In this document: positions 14,608-23,719 of the stretch, in pieces
How the letters are laid out: each line of letters starts with the position of its first letter
Numbering within the stretch: position 1 is the first letter of the stretch
NCBI RefSeq assembly: GCF_003992125.1
Contig: NZ_RQUY01000007.1
Span: 39,672 to 103,671 of the forward strand
Reading direction: 5' to 3'
Length of the DNA stretch: 64,000 nucleotides
Origin: Veillonella caviae
GTDB taxonomy: Bacteria > Bacillota > Negativicutes > Veillonellales > Veillonellaceae
Program-made: the position numbers and the translations under genes
Notes under the pieces: model-generated
What the model was told of the DNA's origin: nothing
What the model saw: the letters and a program-made list of their open reading frames with translations, nothing else
The model's database searches: none

Positions 14608-14683
14608 TGGAGCTAGTGACCGGGATTGAACCGGTGACCTTATCCTTACCAAGGATACGCTCTGCCGACTGAGCTACACCAGC
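14608..14683 (-). tRNA. tRNA-Thr (GGT)
   Basis: 76 bases, CCA encoded. Anticodon stem TATCC/GGATA with loop TTGGTAA gives anticodon GGT. Confidence 0.95.
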
Positions 14684-14711
14684 ACAATGAACGTTCACGT
14701 CACTGCAATTA

Positions 14712-14787
<76 letters not shown>

Positions 14788-14794
14788 ATGTAAA

Positions 14795-14879
<85 letters not shown>

Positions 14880-14888
14880 AAAATAAAA

Positions 14889-14964
14889 TGGAGCTGGCGA
14901 TAGGAATTGAACCCACAACCTGCTGATTACAAGTCAGCTGCTCTACCTATTGAGCTACGCCAGC
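14889..14964 (-). tRNA. tRNA-Thr (TGT)
   Basis: 76 bases, CCA encoded. Anticodon stem GCTGA/TCAGC with loop CTTGTAA gives TGT. First gene of the array in transcription order. Confidence 0.95.
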
Positions 14965-14982
14965 ATCATTACGACAAGATGT

Positions 14983-15011
14983 ATTGTATCATCTGCCACA
15001 CTAAGTGTCAA
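14983..15011 (-). promoter_or_regulatory. Promoter of the tRNA array
   Basis: Minus strand TTGACA (15006-15011), 17-base spacer, TACAAT (14983-14988), preceded by A-rich tracts that resemble an UP element. The rest of the 344-base gap to 15308 holds the terminator at 15153-15192 and otherwise nothing recognised. Confidence 0.78.
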
Positions 15012-15152
15012 GAACTTTTTTAAACTTTTTTAATTAAGTTCTCGTTCTTTCACTGCGGTGTTCCTTAGTGCTATATCAATATATCACGAATGAATTTCTA
15101 ATGCAAGTATTTTATCAAAAAAATTTTATTTTTCATTTCAAAAATAGCCAAA

Positions 15153-15192
15153 AACCAGCAAAACCTAAGTATTATCTAGATTTTGCTGGCTG
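15153..15192 (-). terminator. Terminator after the BrxF-like gene
   Basis: Inverted repeat with arms CCAGCAAAA and TTTTGCTGG, followed on the minus strand by a T-rich tract; about 115 bases past the stop at 15309. Confidence 0.6.
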
Positions 15193-15308
15193 TTATTGTA
15201 GATACAATATAAAATTAGCACATATATCTTTAAAATCTCACTAACGGTTACCGCAATACAAGCAGCAACATACAGTCTGCATAACACATAATGAATCAGC
15301 AGAGTATT

Positions 15309-15773
15309 TTAATCAATTACAATTACATGTTCTGGTTGTGAAATAGTAACCACTGCATGTTTCGGATTGTTATTATGTTCTAAATAGAGCTGATCGCCTT
15401 CTAAGTGACCACGCCATCCAACCACGATAGGATAGGTTTTACTGATTGTTTTCAAGATATCTAAAGGTTCTAAATTCAAAATAGGCGCAAACAACACATT
15501 AATACCATCTAAGAGGACTACCTCCGTATCACTGCGGGTTAGAGCCCGTCTTATCACATCCTCTGCGAGTTTAGGACGTTCGTCACGAGGAACTAACAAA
15601 AACTCCTCTTCAATGAGCTGTTTCGCTTCTAAATATTTCCATCCTTTTTGCTCAGCTAATTCACGAATCAACAAACTTTTGCCAGAACCAGGACCACCTA
15701 CGATGAACAATATACGTTCTTCATCACCTTGAATTTGCTCCCAACGTTCTTTCACATCTTGTACAGTAACCAT
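15309..15773 (-). CDS. BrxF-like P-loop ATPase (orphan)
   Basis: A 154-residue single-domain P-loop protein. Walker A is GGPGSGKS at residues 26-33 and a Walker B-like strand EVVLLDGINVLF lies at about 84-95. The layout (short N-terminus, Walker A, helix with GWKYLEA, Walker B ending LLDGINVLF, then a strand VVGWRG near residue 121) matches what I recall of BrxF, the small ATPase of type 3 BREX phage-defence systems. No other BREX gene (pglZ, brxC, methylase, brxA/B) is present nearby: it sits between a tRNA array and a secreted-protein gene. Family call is from memory of the family pattern and needs a profile search; a role in defence is not established here. Confidence 0.65.
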   Translation of the reverse strand: MVTVQDVKERWEQIQGDEERILFIVGGPGSGKSLLIRELAEQKGWKYLEAKQLIEEEFLLVPRDERPKLAEDVIRRALTRSDTEVVLLDGINVLFAPILNLEPLDILKTISKTYPIVVGWRGHLEGDQLYLEHNNNPKHAVVTISQPEHVIVID

Positions 15774-15800
15774 ATCCTTTACCTCCTCGCTTAGATAAAC

Positions 15801-17324
15801 CTACTTAACTGGTCGATCAGATAACATAACGGATTTGATATATTGGTTTTTATCATCTAAGGCGAACTGTAAATAAGAAGTATTCGACCTTGGATTTTTG
15901 TACTCATATACAGTAGCTGTGCCATTATCTGTGCTAGATTCTACGATGCGTGTCGGCATACCGTAGACGAATAGCAATAGATATTTTGTATCCCCTATGG
16001 AAATTCCCCGTCTCGTCGGTGTATATATATTGAGTAATACCCGATTGATAAGAGATGCTTTGTCCACACTGACACCATATTCATTATAGCCAATAAAACT
16101 GGAACCAAATAACATACCTTGGGTGCGCCATTCACTATTCGAATCATTGGAAAACTTTTGATTCAAATGCAACCCACGCAAAACAAAATCATCCTCAGTC
16201 AATTGCCCTGCCTTAAAATCATACATATCCGTAGTTGGCAGACCAAAACGAGGCCATACTTGCCCATCTATAATATCAATTGATTCAATATTATTCTTCT
16301 TGATGGTGAAAGCAATATACGCAACCCCTTTTTCTATAGCACGCTTAGATTGGCTATTATTATTTGTATTCGCTATAACAGGAGTAAACTCCTTTTTTTC
16401 ATTCCATACTTTTTCGTTATCACTTTTATATAAGAATATATAAGATTCATCCGATGAATTACGCCACATCGCATTAGGGCTACCATATGCAAAAATCATT
16501 TCCATACGAGAAGTACCAATGCCAACATCGCGGACAGTACTTGCTTGCTTATCTGTAGTATGAATATTTGTAATAGCACCTACAGGATACAAATAAGTAG
16601 CTCCTTGTCCGCGCAACTGATGATTAGTTAGTCTGGATTTATCCGGTCCAGTATATACAGTTATATCCATATGTTTCTCATGATATGTCGTGAACACACC
16701 TTTTACTGTTTTCTTGGTAGCTAATGCCGGTGTATAAATATCACCAATAGCATACCCATGGGTAAATGCTGTATCAGCAGTGTCATCACGTAGTTTATCA
16801 TCACCAGAATTCATCTCAGCTGATGATGATTTTCCGTTTTTGATAAACACTAAAAAATCGTCTAACACTCCTAATGCAGGTAAATTATTAGACGTATAAG
16901 AACGACCGATATCAGCTAAATTATTACGCGTATCAGAAGGCATTTCTCCATCATTTTCACTGGCTGCTTGCCAATATTGAAGAGAATCTCCAAAAGCGGT
17001 CACCGCCAATTGCTCTGCTAGCCAACCTTTTTTAGAGCGTATTGTTTCATCATTAGTTTTAATAATAATAATTGGTGTCGGCTCTTCCGTAGCATAATTA
17101 ACATTATCATCGCTAACTTCACGGGCCGTATCATCTACTGCATGAGGTACAGTACTGTCCCCTACATCACCAACCACCGTATCTGCTGCAACAGATGCAA
17201 CACGCGTTGTATTGATATCATTAGCTAAGCGTATAGCATCATCTACAACAGAAGTCGCCGACGCAGGGACTACAATCGATACAAACGCAGCAGCTAACGC
17301 CATCTTAGATAGTACATATTTCAT
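15801..17324 (-). CDS. Secreted protein of unknown function with two related modules
   Basis: 507 residues, starting with a cleavable signal peptide (hydrophobic core 9-20, likely cleavage after ASA near 23), so exported to periplasm or outer membrane. Residues 30-80 and 165-190 are low-complexity, Asp/Thr/Ser-rich. Two segments resemble each other: about 265-355 (VGIGTSRMEMIFAYGSPN, then FLYK) and about 438-500 (ISIGDTKYLLLFVYGMPT, then YEYK). Each has a G-x-x-x-F-x-YG-x-P core, reminiscent of BamE/SmpA-like folds, but the resemblance is weak. It ends 27 bases before the BrxF-like gene and could be cotranscribed with it. No function is assigned. Confidence 0.8.
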   Translation of the reverse strand: MKYVLSKMALAAAFVSIVVPASATSVVDDAIRLANDINTTRVASVAADTVVGDVGDSTVPHAVDDTAREVSDDNVNYATEEPTPIIIIKTNDETIRSKKGWLAEQLAVTAFGDSLQYWQAASENDGEMPSDTRNNLADIGRSYTSNNLPALGVLDDFLVFIKNGKSSSAEMNSGDDKLRDDTADTAFTHGYAIGDIYTPALATKKTVKGVFTTYHEKHMDITVYTGPDKSRLTNHQLRGQGATYLYPVGAITNIHTTDKQASTVRDVGIGTSRMEMIFAYGSPNAMWRNSSDESYIFLYKSDNEKVWNEKKEFTPVIANTNNNSQSKRAIEKGVAYIAFTIKKNNIESIDIIDGQVWPRFGLPTTDMYDFKAGQLTEDDFVLRGLHLNQKFSNDSNSEWRTQGMLFGSSFIGYNEYGVSVDKASLINRVLLNIYTPTRRGISIGDTKYLLLFVYGMPTRIVESSTDNGTATVYEYKNPRSNTSYLQFALDDKNQYIKSVMLSDRPVK

Positions 17325-17427
17325 TAATTATTCTCCATTTATACAACTCATTTGAAATTCATTACAGCATCTGCATCACTAAATTTACGCTGCAGATGTA
17401 TCGTGTATTTCTATTCTAACTGAGTTC

Positions 17428-18081
17428 TTATCGGTACATCTTCAATTGTTCTTTTAGCCAATCAATCCAAGTTGCTAATCCATCTTTCGCAATACAGCTC
17501 ACTTCAAATATAAAACCTTGAGGATTTAAATTCCGAATGTCCTTCACCGCTTTATCCTTATTGAACGGCACATATGGTAGCAAATCTATTTTATTCAGCA
17601 ATACTGCTTTTGATTCTTTAAAAATCAATGGGTATTTAAGAGGTTTATCTTCCCCCTCTGTAACAGATAAAACTGTTACTTTCATAGATTCGCCAATTTC
17701 AAATTCTGCAGGGCATACTAAATTACCAACATTTTCAATGATAATCATATCCAATGTATCAAGGTCTAAGTCCTCCACCGCATCTTGAATCATGTGAGCA
17801 TCTAAATGGCACCCACCGACCGTATTGATTTGAATAACAGGCACTCCCAATGCATGAATACGTTCTGCGTCTTGGTTAGTAAATAGATCACCTTCAATAA
17901 CAGCGATGTTATAATCTTTCACCAGCTCTTGTAAAGTGGCCTCAAGCAAAGATGTTTTACCAGCCCCTGGAGACCCCATTAAATTAAATACGAATATGTT
18001 TTTTTCTTTAAACAATCGTTGCAAATCGCTAGCAATGGCATCATTTTTAGCGAGCACATTTGTTTTAACTTCTACTTGCAT
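17428..18081 (-). CDS. hypB: Hydrogenase nickel incorporation GTPase HypB
   Basis: SIMIBI-class GTPase that, with HypA, inserts nickel into [NiFe]-hydrogenase. 217 residues. Walker A MGSPGAGKTSLLEATL at about 35-50, nickel/zinc site Cys and His at GGCHLDAHM, and NKIDLLPY as the base-recognition motif. It lacks the His-rich or CxxCGC N-terminal nickel store found in some homologues. It follows hypA by 7 bases at the end of the cca-PBP-folD-hypA-hypB run. No hydrogenase structural gene is in the window. Confidence 0.94.
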   Translation of the reverse strand: MQVEVKTNVLAKNDAIASDLQRLFKEKNIFVFNLMGSPGAGKTSLLEATLQELVKDYNIAVIEGDLFTNQDAERIHALGVPVIQINTVGGCHLDAHMIQDAVEDLDLDTLDMIIIENVGNLVCPAEFEIGESMKVTVLSVTEGEDKPLKYPLIFKESKAVLLNKIDLLPYVPFNKDKAVKDIRNLNPQGFIFEVSCIAKDGLATWIDWLKEQLKMYR

Positions 18082-18088
18082 ACTAACC

Positions 18089-18430
18089 TCAATCTATATC
18101 AATTGATGTGACTTGCAATTCGCGCCCTCCAATAGTATTGATATATTTACTTTCACAATGTGGACAAATAAAGGCATAATTTTGCACATCAAATACAGCA
18201 TCACAATCTAAACATTGTCCAGTAATAGGAATGGTGTGAATATCAATTTTCGAACCTTCAGCAGCTGTTCCCTTGACAACAGCATCCCAACAAAATAAAA
18301 GCGCATCTGGTTCAACTCCACTCATAAGACCCAAATCGAGTTGCACGGAGTGAATGATAATTCCATTATTTTGTCTCATCGTATCTAAAGCAATATCCAA
18401 AATACCTTCAGCAATGGACATTTCATGCAT
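18089..18430 (-). CDS. hypA: Hydrogenase maturation nickel metallochaperone HypA
   Basis: Nickel-binding partner of HypB. Start placed at 18430 so the protein begins Met-His-Glu, the conserved nickel ligand set that must be N-terminal; an upstream in-frame codon at 18442 would bury it. 113 residues. The zinc ribbon is present as CLDC near residue 72 and CPHC near residue 88. The start codon overlaps the end of folD by 8 bases, which indicates translational coupling. Confidence 0.94.
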   Translation of the reverse strand: MHEMSIAEGILDIALDTMRQNNGIIIHSVQLDLGLMSGVEPDALLFCWDAVVKGTAAEGSKIDIHTIPITGQCLDCDAVFDVQNYAFICPHCESKYINTIGGRELQVTSIDID

Positions 18431-19250
18431 GATAAGCCTCAAATACAGCTTCTAACATCATAGTAGTTGTTACAGAACCAACACCGCCAGGCACAGGTGT
18501 AATAGCACTAGCTACTTTACTAACAGCAACATAATCTACATCGCCTACAGTTTTTCCATCTAATTCATTAATACCTACGTCGATAACAACAGCGCCGGAT
18601 TTCACCATGTTGTCCGTAATCATATGAGCACGCCCTGCTGCGGCAATAACAATATCAGCTTCTCTTACATGACTCGCCAAATCGGCAGTGCGAGAGTGGC
18701 AAATAGACACCGTTGCATGACGTTCTAGTGCCATCAATGCCACTGGTTTACCAATCACTTGGCTACGCCCTATAACCACCACGTGTTTCCCTTCTAAAGG
18801 AATACCATAATGATCGAGAATAGCGATACATGCCTTGGCTGTACAAGGAACAAAACCGCCTTTACCAGCCGTTACAAGACCAATATTATGGGTTGTTAGT
18901 CCGTCTATATCCTTTTTAGGGTTTAACGCATCAATAAGCGCTTCTGTATCAATATGTTTCGGCATAGGCATAAGTGGCAAAATACCATGTACCGCATCAT
19001 CATTATTCAAATCTGTTAAAGCAGCGAATACCTCTTCATTCGTTGCCGTAGCAGGTAATTGTTTACGAACAAAGCCATAACCAAAATTTTTTGCTGTTTT
19101 TTCCATAAAATCTGCATACATATTGGCCCCATGGTCATCCCCTACAAGCAAAATAGCCATCGTGATTACGCCTTCACCAATGGATGTCATTTTCTCTTGC
19201 AAAATCGTTTTATGTGCATCAGCAACTGCTTTTCCTCGTAATTCTAACAT
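18423..19250 (-). CDS. folD: Methylenetetrahydrofolate dehydrogenase / cyclohydrolase
   Basis: Bifunctional FolD interconverts methylene-, methenyl- and formyl-tetrahydrofolate in one-carbon metabolism. Start placed at the ATG at 19250, with TTGGAG just upstream; the preceding in-frame TTG is inside the ribosome binding site. About 275 residues. Typical motifs are the NAD(P) site VIGRSQVIGKPVALMAL and the C-terminal TPVPGGVGSVTTTMMLEAV. It overlaps hypA and follows the penicillin-binding protein gene by 35 bases. Confidence 0.95.
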   Translation of the reverse strand: MLELRGKAVADAHKTILQEKMTSIGEGVITMAILLVGDDHGANMYADFMEKTAKNFGYGFVRKQLPATATNEEVFAALTDLNNDDAVHGILPLMPMPKHIDTEALIDALNPKKDIDGLTTHNIGLVTAGKGGFVPCTAKACIAILDHYGIPLEGKHVVVIGRSQVIGKPVALMALERHATVSICHSRTADLASHVREADIVIAAAGRAHMITDNMVKSGAVVIDVGINELDGKTVGDVDYVAVSKVASAITPVPGGVGSVTTTMMLEAVFEAYHA

Positions 19251-19285
19251 TGTTATCTCCAATTCTTATATCTGTGAAATTTATA

Positions 19286-21253
19286 TTAATGATTAAAATG
19301 AACCGTTATAGCTGTGCCCTGTTTAACAGTGGTGCCTGGCATTTCATCTTGTGATACAGCACGTCCCGTGCCATCAGGTTTAAAATTAAGGCCCGCCTGA
19401 TGTAGCCAATCCCGTACTTCTCCGAAAGTAAATCCTGTAAAATTTGGCAACGTAATACTACCTGAACTACTTGAATTCACAGGTGGCAATGTTTTTACTG
19501 GCACTGTAGATACGGCTACTTCATCCTTTACATAAGGAGATAATTGGTAATACCTTACTAGCTGAACCATAATATCTTTAAACACAGGCGCCGCAATTTG
19601 CCCACCATAAATAGAACCTTTTTGCGGATCATCGATAGCGACGAGGACTACAAATTTTGGGTCTTCTACAGGTCCAAAACCAATGAAGGATGCAATATAT
19701 TGTCCATCTAAATAGCCACCGTTTTGAGTATCCAATTTTTCAGCTGTCCCTGTTTTACCACCGAAATGATAGCCCTCTACCATCGCCTTAGTACCACCAC
19801 CTTCGGACACCTCTTTTTCAAGAATATCTACAACAGTCTTAGCCGTTTCTGCAGGAATCGGTTGACCTACCACTTGCGGTTCTGTAGTGCTAGTCACCTC
19901 TCCTTTTACATCGCTATAAGATTTAATGATATGCGGTTTCATCATGGTGCCCCCATTGGATAAAGCACCAAAAGCACGTACCATTTGCAACGGTGTTACA
20001 GCCACACCTTGACCAATTGACATAGTTGCTACATCTAATTTACTCATATCCGTTGGGTCGTATAGAATCCCTTCCCCTTCCCCAGGAAGTTCAATACCCG
20101 TAGTAGATCCAAATCCATAGGCACGCACATATTTAGATAAAATCTCTGCCCCTGTAGTAGTACCAATTTCTGCCATCCCTGTATTGATAGAGAATTTTAG
20201 GATATCCAGAAGCTTAACAGGTCCATAACCTTCTCCATTCCAGTTTTGCATCACGTGACCATTAGCTACAAAAGCGCCTTTATCATTATACACTTGTTCT
20301 AATTTCCACTTACCAGATGCCAATGCGGCAGATGCGATAAGCGGTTTAAAGGTAGAGCCAGGTTCATACAAATTAGTGACTGCAATGTTCTTAAAGTCTT
20401 CTTCTGACCCTTGATTATAATGATTTGGATCATATGTTGGTCGGTTTGCCATAGCCAAAATTTCCCCTGTTTTAGGGTCCATAATAATAACACTAGCATG
20501 TTTGGCAGCAGTATATTCCATGGCTTTATCAAGAGCTCGTTCCGCAATGAATTGAACATTTGCATCAATAGTAAGTGTCACACTTTTACCCTTGTCAGGT
20601 AAAAATTTCGACAATACAGACCCAAAAATAGCGTACCCTTTATTATCAGTGGCCACTAGTTCTTGCTGTGTACCACCCTTGAGTTCGTCATCCAATACCA
20701 TTTCAAGGCCATCTAATCCTTTATCATCAGTGCCTACAAACCCCAGCACTTGTGCAGCTAAATTGCCATTTGGATAATATCGTTTAGATTCCTCTACAAA
20801 ATTGATACCCACCAGTTTTTGTTCATCAATGATAGCTTGTACAGCTTTTGATTGTGCTGGTTCCATCATGCGATTAATCCACACAAATGCAGTATCCTCT
20901 TGCAAAGCCTTCACAATATCATCCTTACTCATCTCTACATAAGGAGCAAGGAGTTCCGCCATGTCCTGAGGTGATTTATTGATCATTTTCGGATCCGCAT
21001 ATAGTGATTTTGTAACCACACTCATGGCTAATGGCTTGCCATGACGGTCATAAATAGTGCCTCGCGGTGACTGTAATTTTCTATCCACCTGCACTTGGCT
21101 CAAATTCTTCGCTTGTAACTCAGACTGGTCTATCACTTGCAAGTCTACCAAACGATACACCAAAACGAGTACGACAACTAAAAATGCTCGTGCACAAAAT
21201 TCGATTCGTTTATTCTGACTCCCTGACAGATTTATATTTAACTTGAATTTCAT
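19286..21253 (-). CDS. PASTA-domain class B penicillin-binding protein (SpoVD/FtsI-like transpeptidase)
   Basis: Peptidoglycan transpeptidase anchored by one N-terminal membrane helix (about 22-38). Then a PBP dimerisation domain (SPRGTIYDRHGKPLA near 62) and the transpeptidase domain with Ser-Thr-Phe-Lys at 300-303, Ser-Ile-Asn near 355 and KTGTAEK near 500. One PASTA domain covers roughly 590-655. 655 residues. The PASTA tail makes it like SpoVD or PBP2x; SpoVD orthologues persist in non-sporulating Negativicutes. It is not in a division cell-wall cluster but between cca and folD. Confidence 0.92.
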   Translation of the reverse strand: MKFKLNINLSGSQNKRIEFCARAFLVVVLVLVYRLVDLQVIDQSELQAKNLSQVQVDRKLQSPRGTIYDRHGKPLAMSVVTKSLYADPKMINKSPQDMAELLAPYVEMSKDDIVKALQEDTAFVWINRMMEPAQSKAVQAIIDEQKLVGINFVEESKRYYPNGNLAAQVLGFVGTDDKGLDGLEMVLDDELKGGTQQELVATDNKGYAIFGSVLSKFLPDKGKSVTLTIDANVQFIAERALDKAMEYTAAKHASVIIMDPKTGEILAMANRPTYDPNHYNQGSEEDFKNIAVTNLYEPGSTFKPLIASAALASGKWKLEQVYNDKGAFVANGHVMQNWNGEGYGPVKLLDILKFSINTGMAEIGTTTGAEILSKYVRAYGFGSTTGIELPGEGEGILYDPTDMSKLDVATMSIGQGVAVTPLQMVRAFGALSNGGTMMKPHIIKSYSDVKGEVTSTTEPQVVGQPIPAETAKTVVDILEKEVSEGGGTKAMVEGYHFGGKTGTAEKLDTQNGGYLDGQYIASFIGFGPVEDPKFVVLVAIDDPQKGSIYGGQIAAPVFKDIMVQLVRYYQLSPYVKDEVAVSTVPVKTLPPVNSSSSGSITLPNFTGFTFGEVRDWLHQAGLNFKPDGTGRAVSQDEMPGTTVKQGTAITVHFNH

Positions 21254-21264
21254 TATACTATTCC

Positions 21265-22674
21265 CTATTCGGTACGTTGAAATTTATGAACTAACGCCGC
21301 ATACAAAGCATCTGGCTCATTTTGTATGACCCCATTTTGTACCTGTTGTAATAAATATTGCAACCCCTTTGCCACGCGATTGCCTGCCACATCAAAAACC
21401 CGTTGGTCGTAATTCAAATCCTTAGTGTGCACAGGCATAACTAGACTCAAATCAGCCATACACTCACCAAAGGCTAAGGTACCATCTGTACTAGCATACG
21501 ATTTACCACACCCCAGTACATCAGCGGCGCAAACCTTTGCTAGTTGTTGCCATGCTTCACGCATAATGGCACTATCTCTGAATTCACCACTACGCGCTTC
21601 CTTGCGCAACCACTTTTTTTCGTCCGCTTCTTGATGCTGTGAAAAGAAATGAAATCGCATATGATTTTTCACAATCCATGACACGCGACTAGCAAATTGT
21701 TTATTATATCCCAATCGAATCAACAAATCATACGCCATATTGGCTCCCATTATGTCATGGCCCCTGTCTGTGAGGCGTCCATTAATAATCTCGCGAATGG
21801 CAGGCATTCCCTTTGCTACATCGTGCAACAAAGCTCCCCATCGTAATATTAAATCTGGCTCTGTATGAGCTACAACAGCTAATGTATGATACCATCCATC
21901 AAATTCATGAAATGCTTTTTCTTGTGGCAAATCCACCAAATGATATAGCTCTGGTAAAATGGGCACTTCTCGAATGACACCATTCTCCACAACTCGACAA
22001 GAGCATTCCGCTAATCTTGACTGAACTAATACATCCAGCCCTTTGGCCACTGCTGGTTCTAACAACAGCCGATTTAATTCATTGCGCACTCTTTCTAGTG
22101 AAAGCCCTGATACTCGATGAAATGCCTTTGGCATGGCATCTAGCAAATCTCTAGACGGCAAAAAATCAAGCTTTGCTACAAAACGACAAGCTCTGAACAA
22201 TCGAAGTGCATCTTCTTGGAACCGATCCTCAGGGTTACCAATAGTACGCAAAATTTTATGCTTTATATCACGACGACCACCGACAAAATCGACAATTTCT
22301 TTATAGCGGTTCATGGCTATACCATTGGCAGTGAAATCACGGCGCTTCACATCTTCTGCTAAACTATCGGCATAGATGATTTCCTCTGGACGATGACTAT
22401 CTACACCATAACGCTCCTTTCGATATGTAGCAATTTCATAATGTTCACCATCTACGACAGCTACTACAACACCAAACGATTTGCCTACTACGCCAGGCGT
22501 ATCGATACCATATTCTCCTAGAATCTCTACAACCTGCTCTGGTCGGGCGGACGTAACGATATCAAAATCATGAGGCTCCACATGCATAATCATATCGCGC
22601 ACAGCACCACCAATAATATACGCCTCAAAGCCAGCATCCTCTAAAATTGTTAACAAGCGTAATGCGCGTTCCAT
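21265..22674 (-). CDS. cca: CCA-adding tRNA nucleotidyltransferase (class II, with HD domain)
   Basis: Adds or repairs the tRNA 3' CCA end. 469 residues. The N-terminal head has YIIGGAVRDMIM followed by PHDFDIVTSARP, the two catalytic aspartates (D-x-D), and the neck motif RDFTANGIAMNRY and RFxEDALRLFRACRF. An HD phosphohydrolase domain follows (GALLHDVAKG near 280). The tRNA genes in this window already encode CCA, so here the enzyme serves mainly repair. First gene of the run to hypB; start preceded by AGGAGG. Confidence 0.94.
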   Translation of the reverse strand: MERALRLLTILEDAGFEAYIIGGAVRDMIMHVEPHDFDIVTSARPEQVVEILGEYGIDTPGVVGKSFGVVVAVVDGEHYEIATYRKERYGVDSHRPEEIIYADSLAEDVKRRDFTANGIAMNRYKEIVDFVGGRRDIKHKILRTIGNPEDRFQEDALRLFRACRFVAKLDFLPSRDLLDAMPKAFHRVSGLSLERVRNELNRLLLEPAVAKGLDVLVQSRLAECSCRVVENGVIREVPILPELYHLVDLPQEKAFHEFDGWYHTLAVVAHTEPDLILRWGALLHDVAKGMPAIREIINGRLTDRGHDIMGANMAYDLLIRLGYNKQFASRVSWIVKNHMRFHFFSQHQEADEKKWLRKEARSGEFRDSAIMREAWQQLAKVCAADVLGCGKSYASTDGTLAFGECMADLSLVMPVHTKDLNYDQRVFDVAGNRVAKGLQYLLQQVQNGVIQNEPDALYAALVHKFQRTE

Positions 22675-22735
22675 AGGAACCTCCTTTCTGCCGAATCCGT
22701 CTCATCTATTCATTGTACTACAAATAGATAAACGA

Positions 22736-22783
22736 AAAAAGGCTCGTATACCACAAGACATGATATACAAGCCTTCTTATTTT
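22736..22783 (-). terminator. Terminator after sdaAA
   Basis: Minus-strand AAGGCTTGTATA / TATACGAGCCTT hairpin with T6 following; lies between sdaAA and cca. Confidence 0.75.
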
Positions 22784-22837
22784 ATGATAAACACCCGCTA
22801 TAATGACTATCATCTAGAGCAGATATCTACGATTGCA

Positions 22838-23710
22838 TTATAAAGACCTTACCTTTTCCGCAATAGCCAATCCTGTCGGTGTCACAGCAAGACCACCATC
22901 GCTTGTTTCGCGCAACGCCGCCGGCATAGCACGACCGATATTATTCATCGCTTCCACAACATCATCTGGTGGAATTTGACTTTCTATACCTGCCAATGCG
23001 AGTTCTGCAGCTGTAATAGCATGAACCGCATAAATACCATTTCGCTTCACGCAAGGCACCTCAACGAGACCTGCCACAGGATCACAGGCAAGACCGAGGA
23101 GATTTTTCATACACAACGCAATAGCATTGCCTACTTGATGCGGTGTGCCCTCCATCATTTCTACGATAGCTGCCGCCGCCATACATGCAGCAGTGCCAAT
23201 TTCCGCTTGGCAACCACCAACAGCACCAGCAACACAAGCGCGGTTGGCTACCACATTCCCCACACCAGCTGCTGCAAGAAAACCTTTTACCATGCCCTGC
23301 CTATCGATGTCATAATGCTCCGCCACGGCCTGTACCACACCGGGCATAACACCACAGGACCCAGCTGTAGGACATGCTACAATACGAAACATTTTAGCAT
23401 TTGCTTCATTTACCGCAATGGCATAGGTCATTGCTTTATATGCGATATCGCTCATAAATAGAGGTTTACGTTCATACAACCTTGCCGCATCACCACCAGA
23501 CATATCCGATTGTGTTCTATCGAGGTGAGTTAAACCATCCTTGATAGAGCTTTCAAAAATAGCGAGACGACGTTCAATTTCAGCAGTAATTTCCGCTTCG
23601 TTGCGGTCGTATTTTTCTAGTTCATTACGCAAAATGACATCACTAAAGGAAATTCTATGTTCCTCACTAAGGCGGAGGATATCACCAATAGATTCATATG
23701 TATAACTCAT
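22838..23710 (-). CDS. sdaAA: L-serine dehydratase, iron-sulfur dependent, alpha subunit
   Basis: Catalytic subunit of the oxygen-labile [4Fe-4S] serine dehydratase that yields pyruvate and ammonia. 290 residues. Cysteines expected for the cluster and fold occur at CPTAGSCGVMPG, CVAGAVGGCQAEIGTAACMAA and LACDPVAGLVEVPCVKRNG. It follows sdaAB by 9 bases, giving the two-subunit arrangement seen in Firmicutes. Confidence 0.95.
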   Translation of the reverse strand: MSYTYESIGDILRLSEEHRISFSDVILRNELEKYDRNEAEITAEIERRLAIFESSIKDGLTHLDRTQSDMSGGDAARLYERKPLFMSDIAYKAMTYAIAVNEANAKMFRIVACPTAGSCGVMPGVVQAVAEHYDIDRQGMVKGFLAAAGVGNVVANRACVAGAVGGCQAEIGTAACMAAAAIVEMMEGTPHQVGNAIALCMKNLLGLACDPVAGLVEVPCVKRNGIYAVHAITAAELALAGIESQIPPDDVVEAMNNIGRAMPAALRETSDGGLAVTPTGLAIAEKVRSL

Positions 23711-23719
23711 ATCATCCTC

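Noticed and set aside
22673..22837. Regulatory RNA between sdaAA and cca
   Set aside because: The hairpin is explained as the sdaAA terminator.
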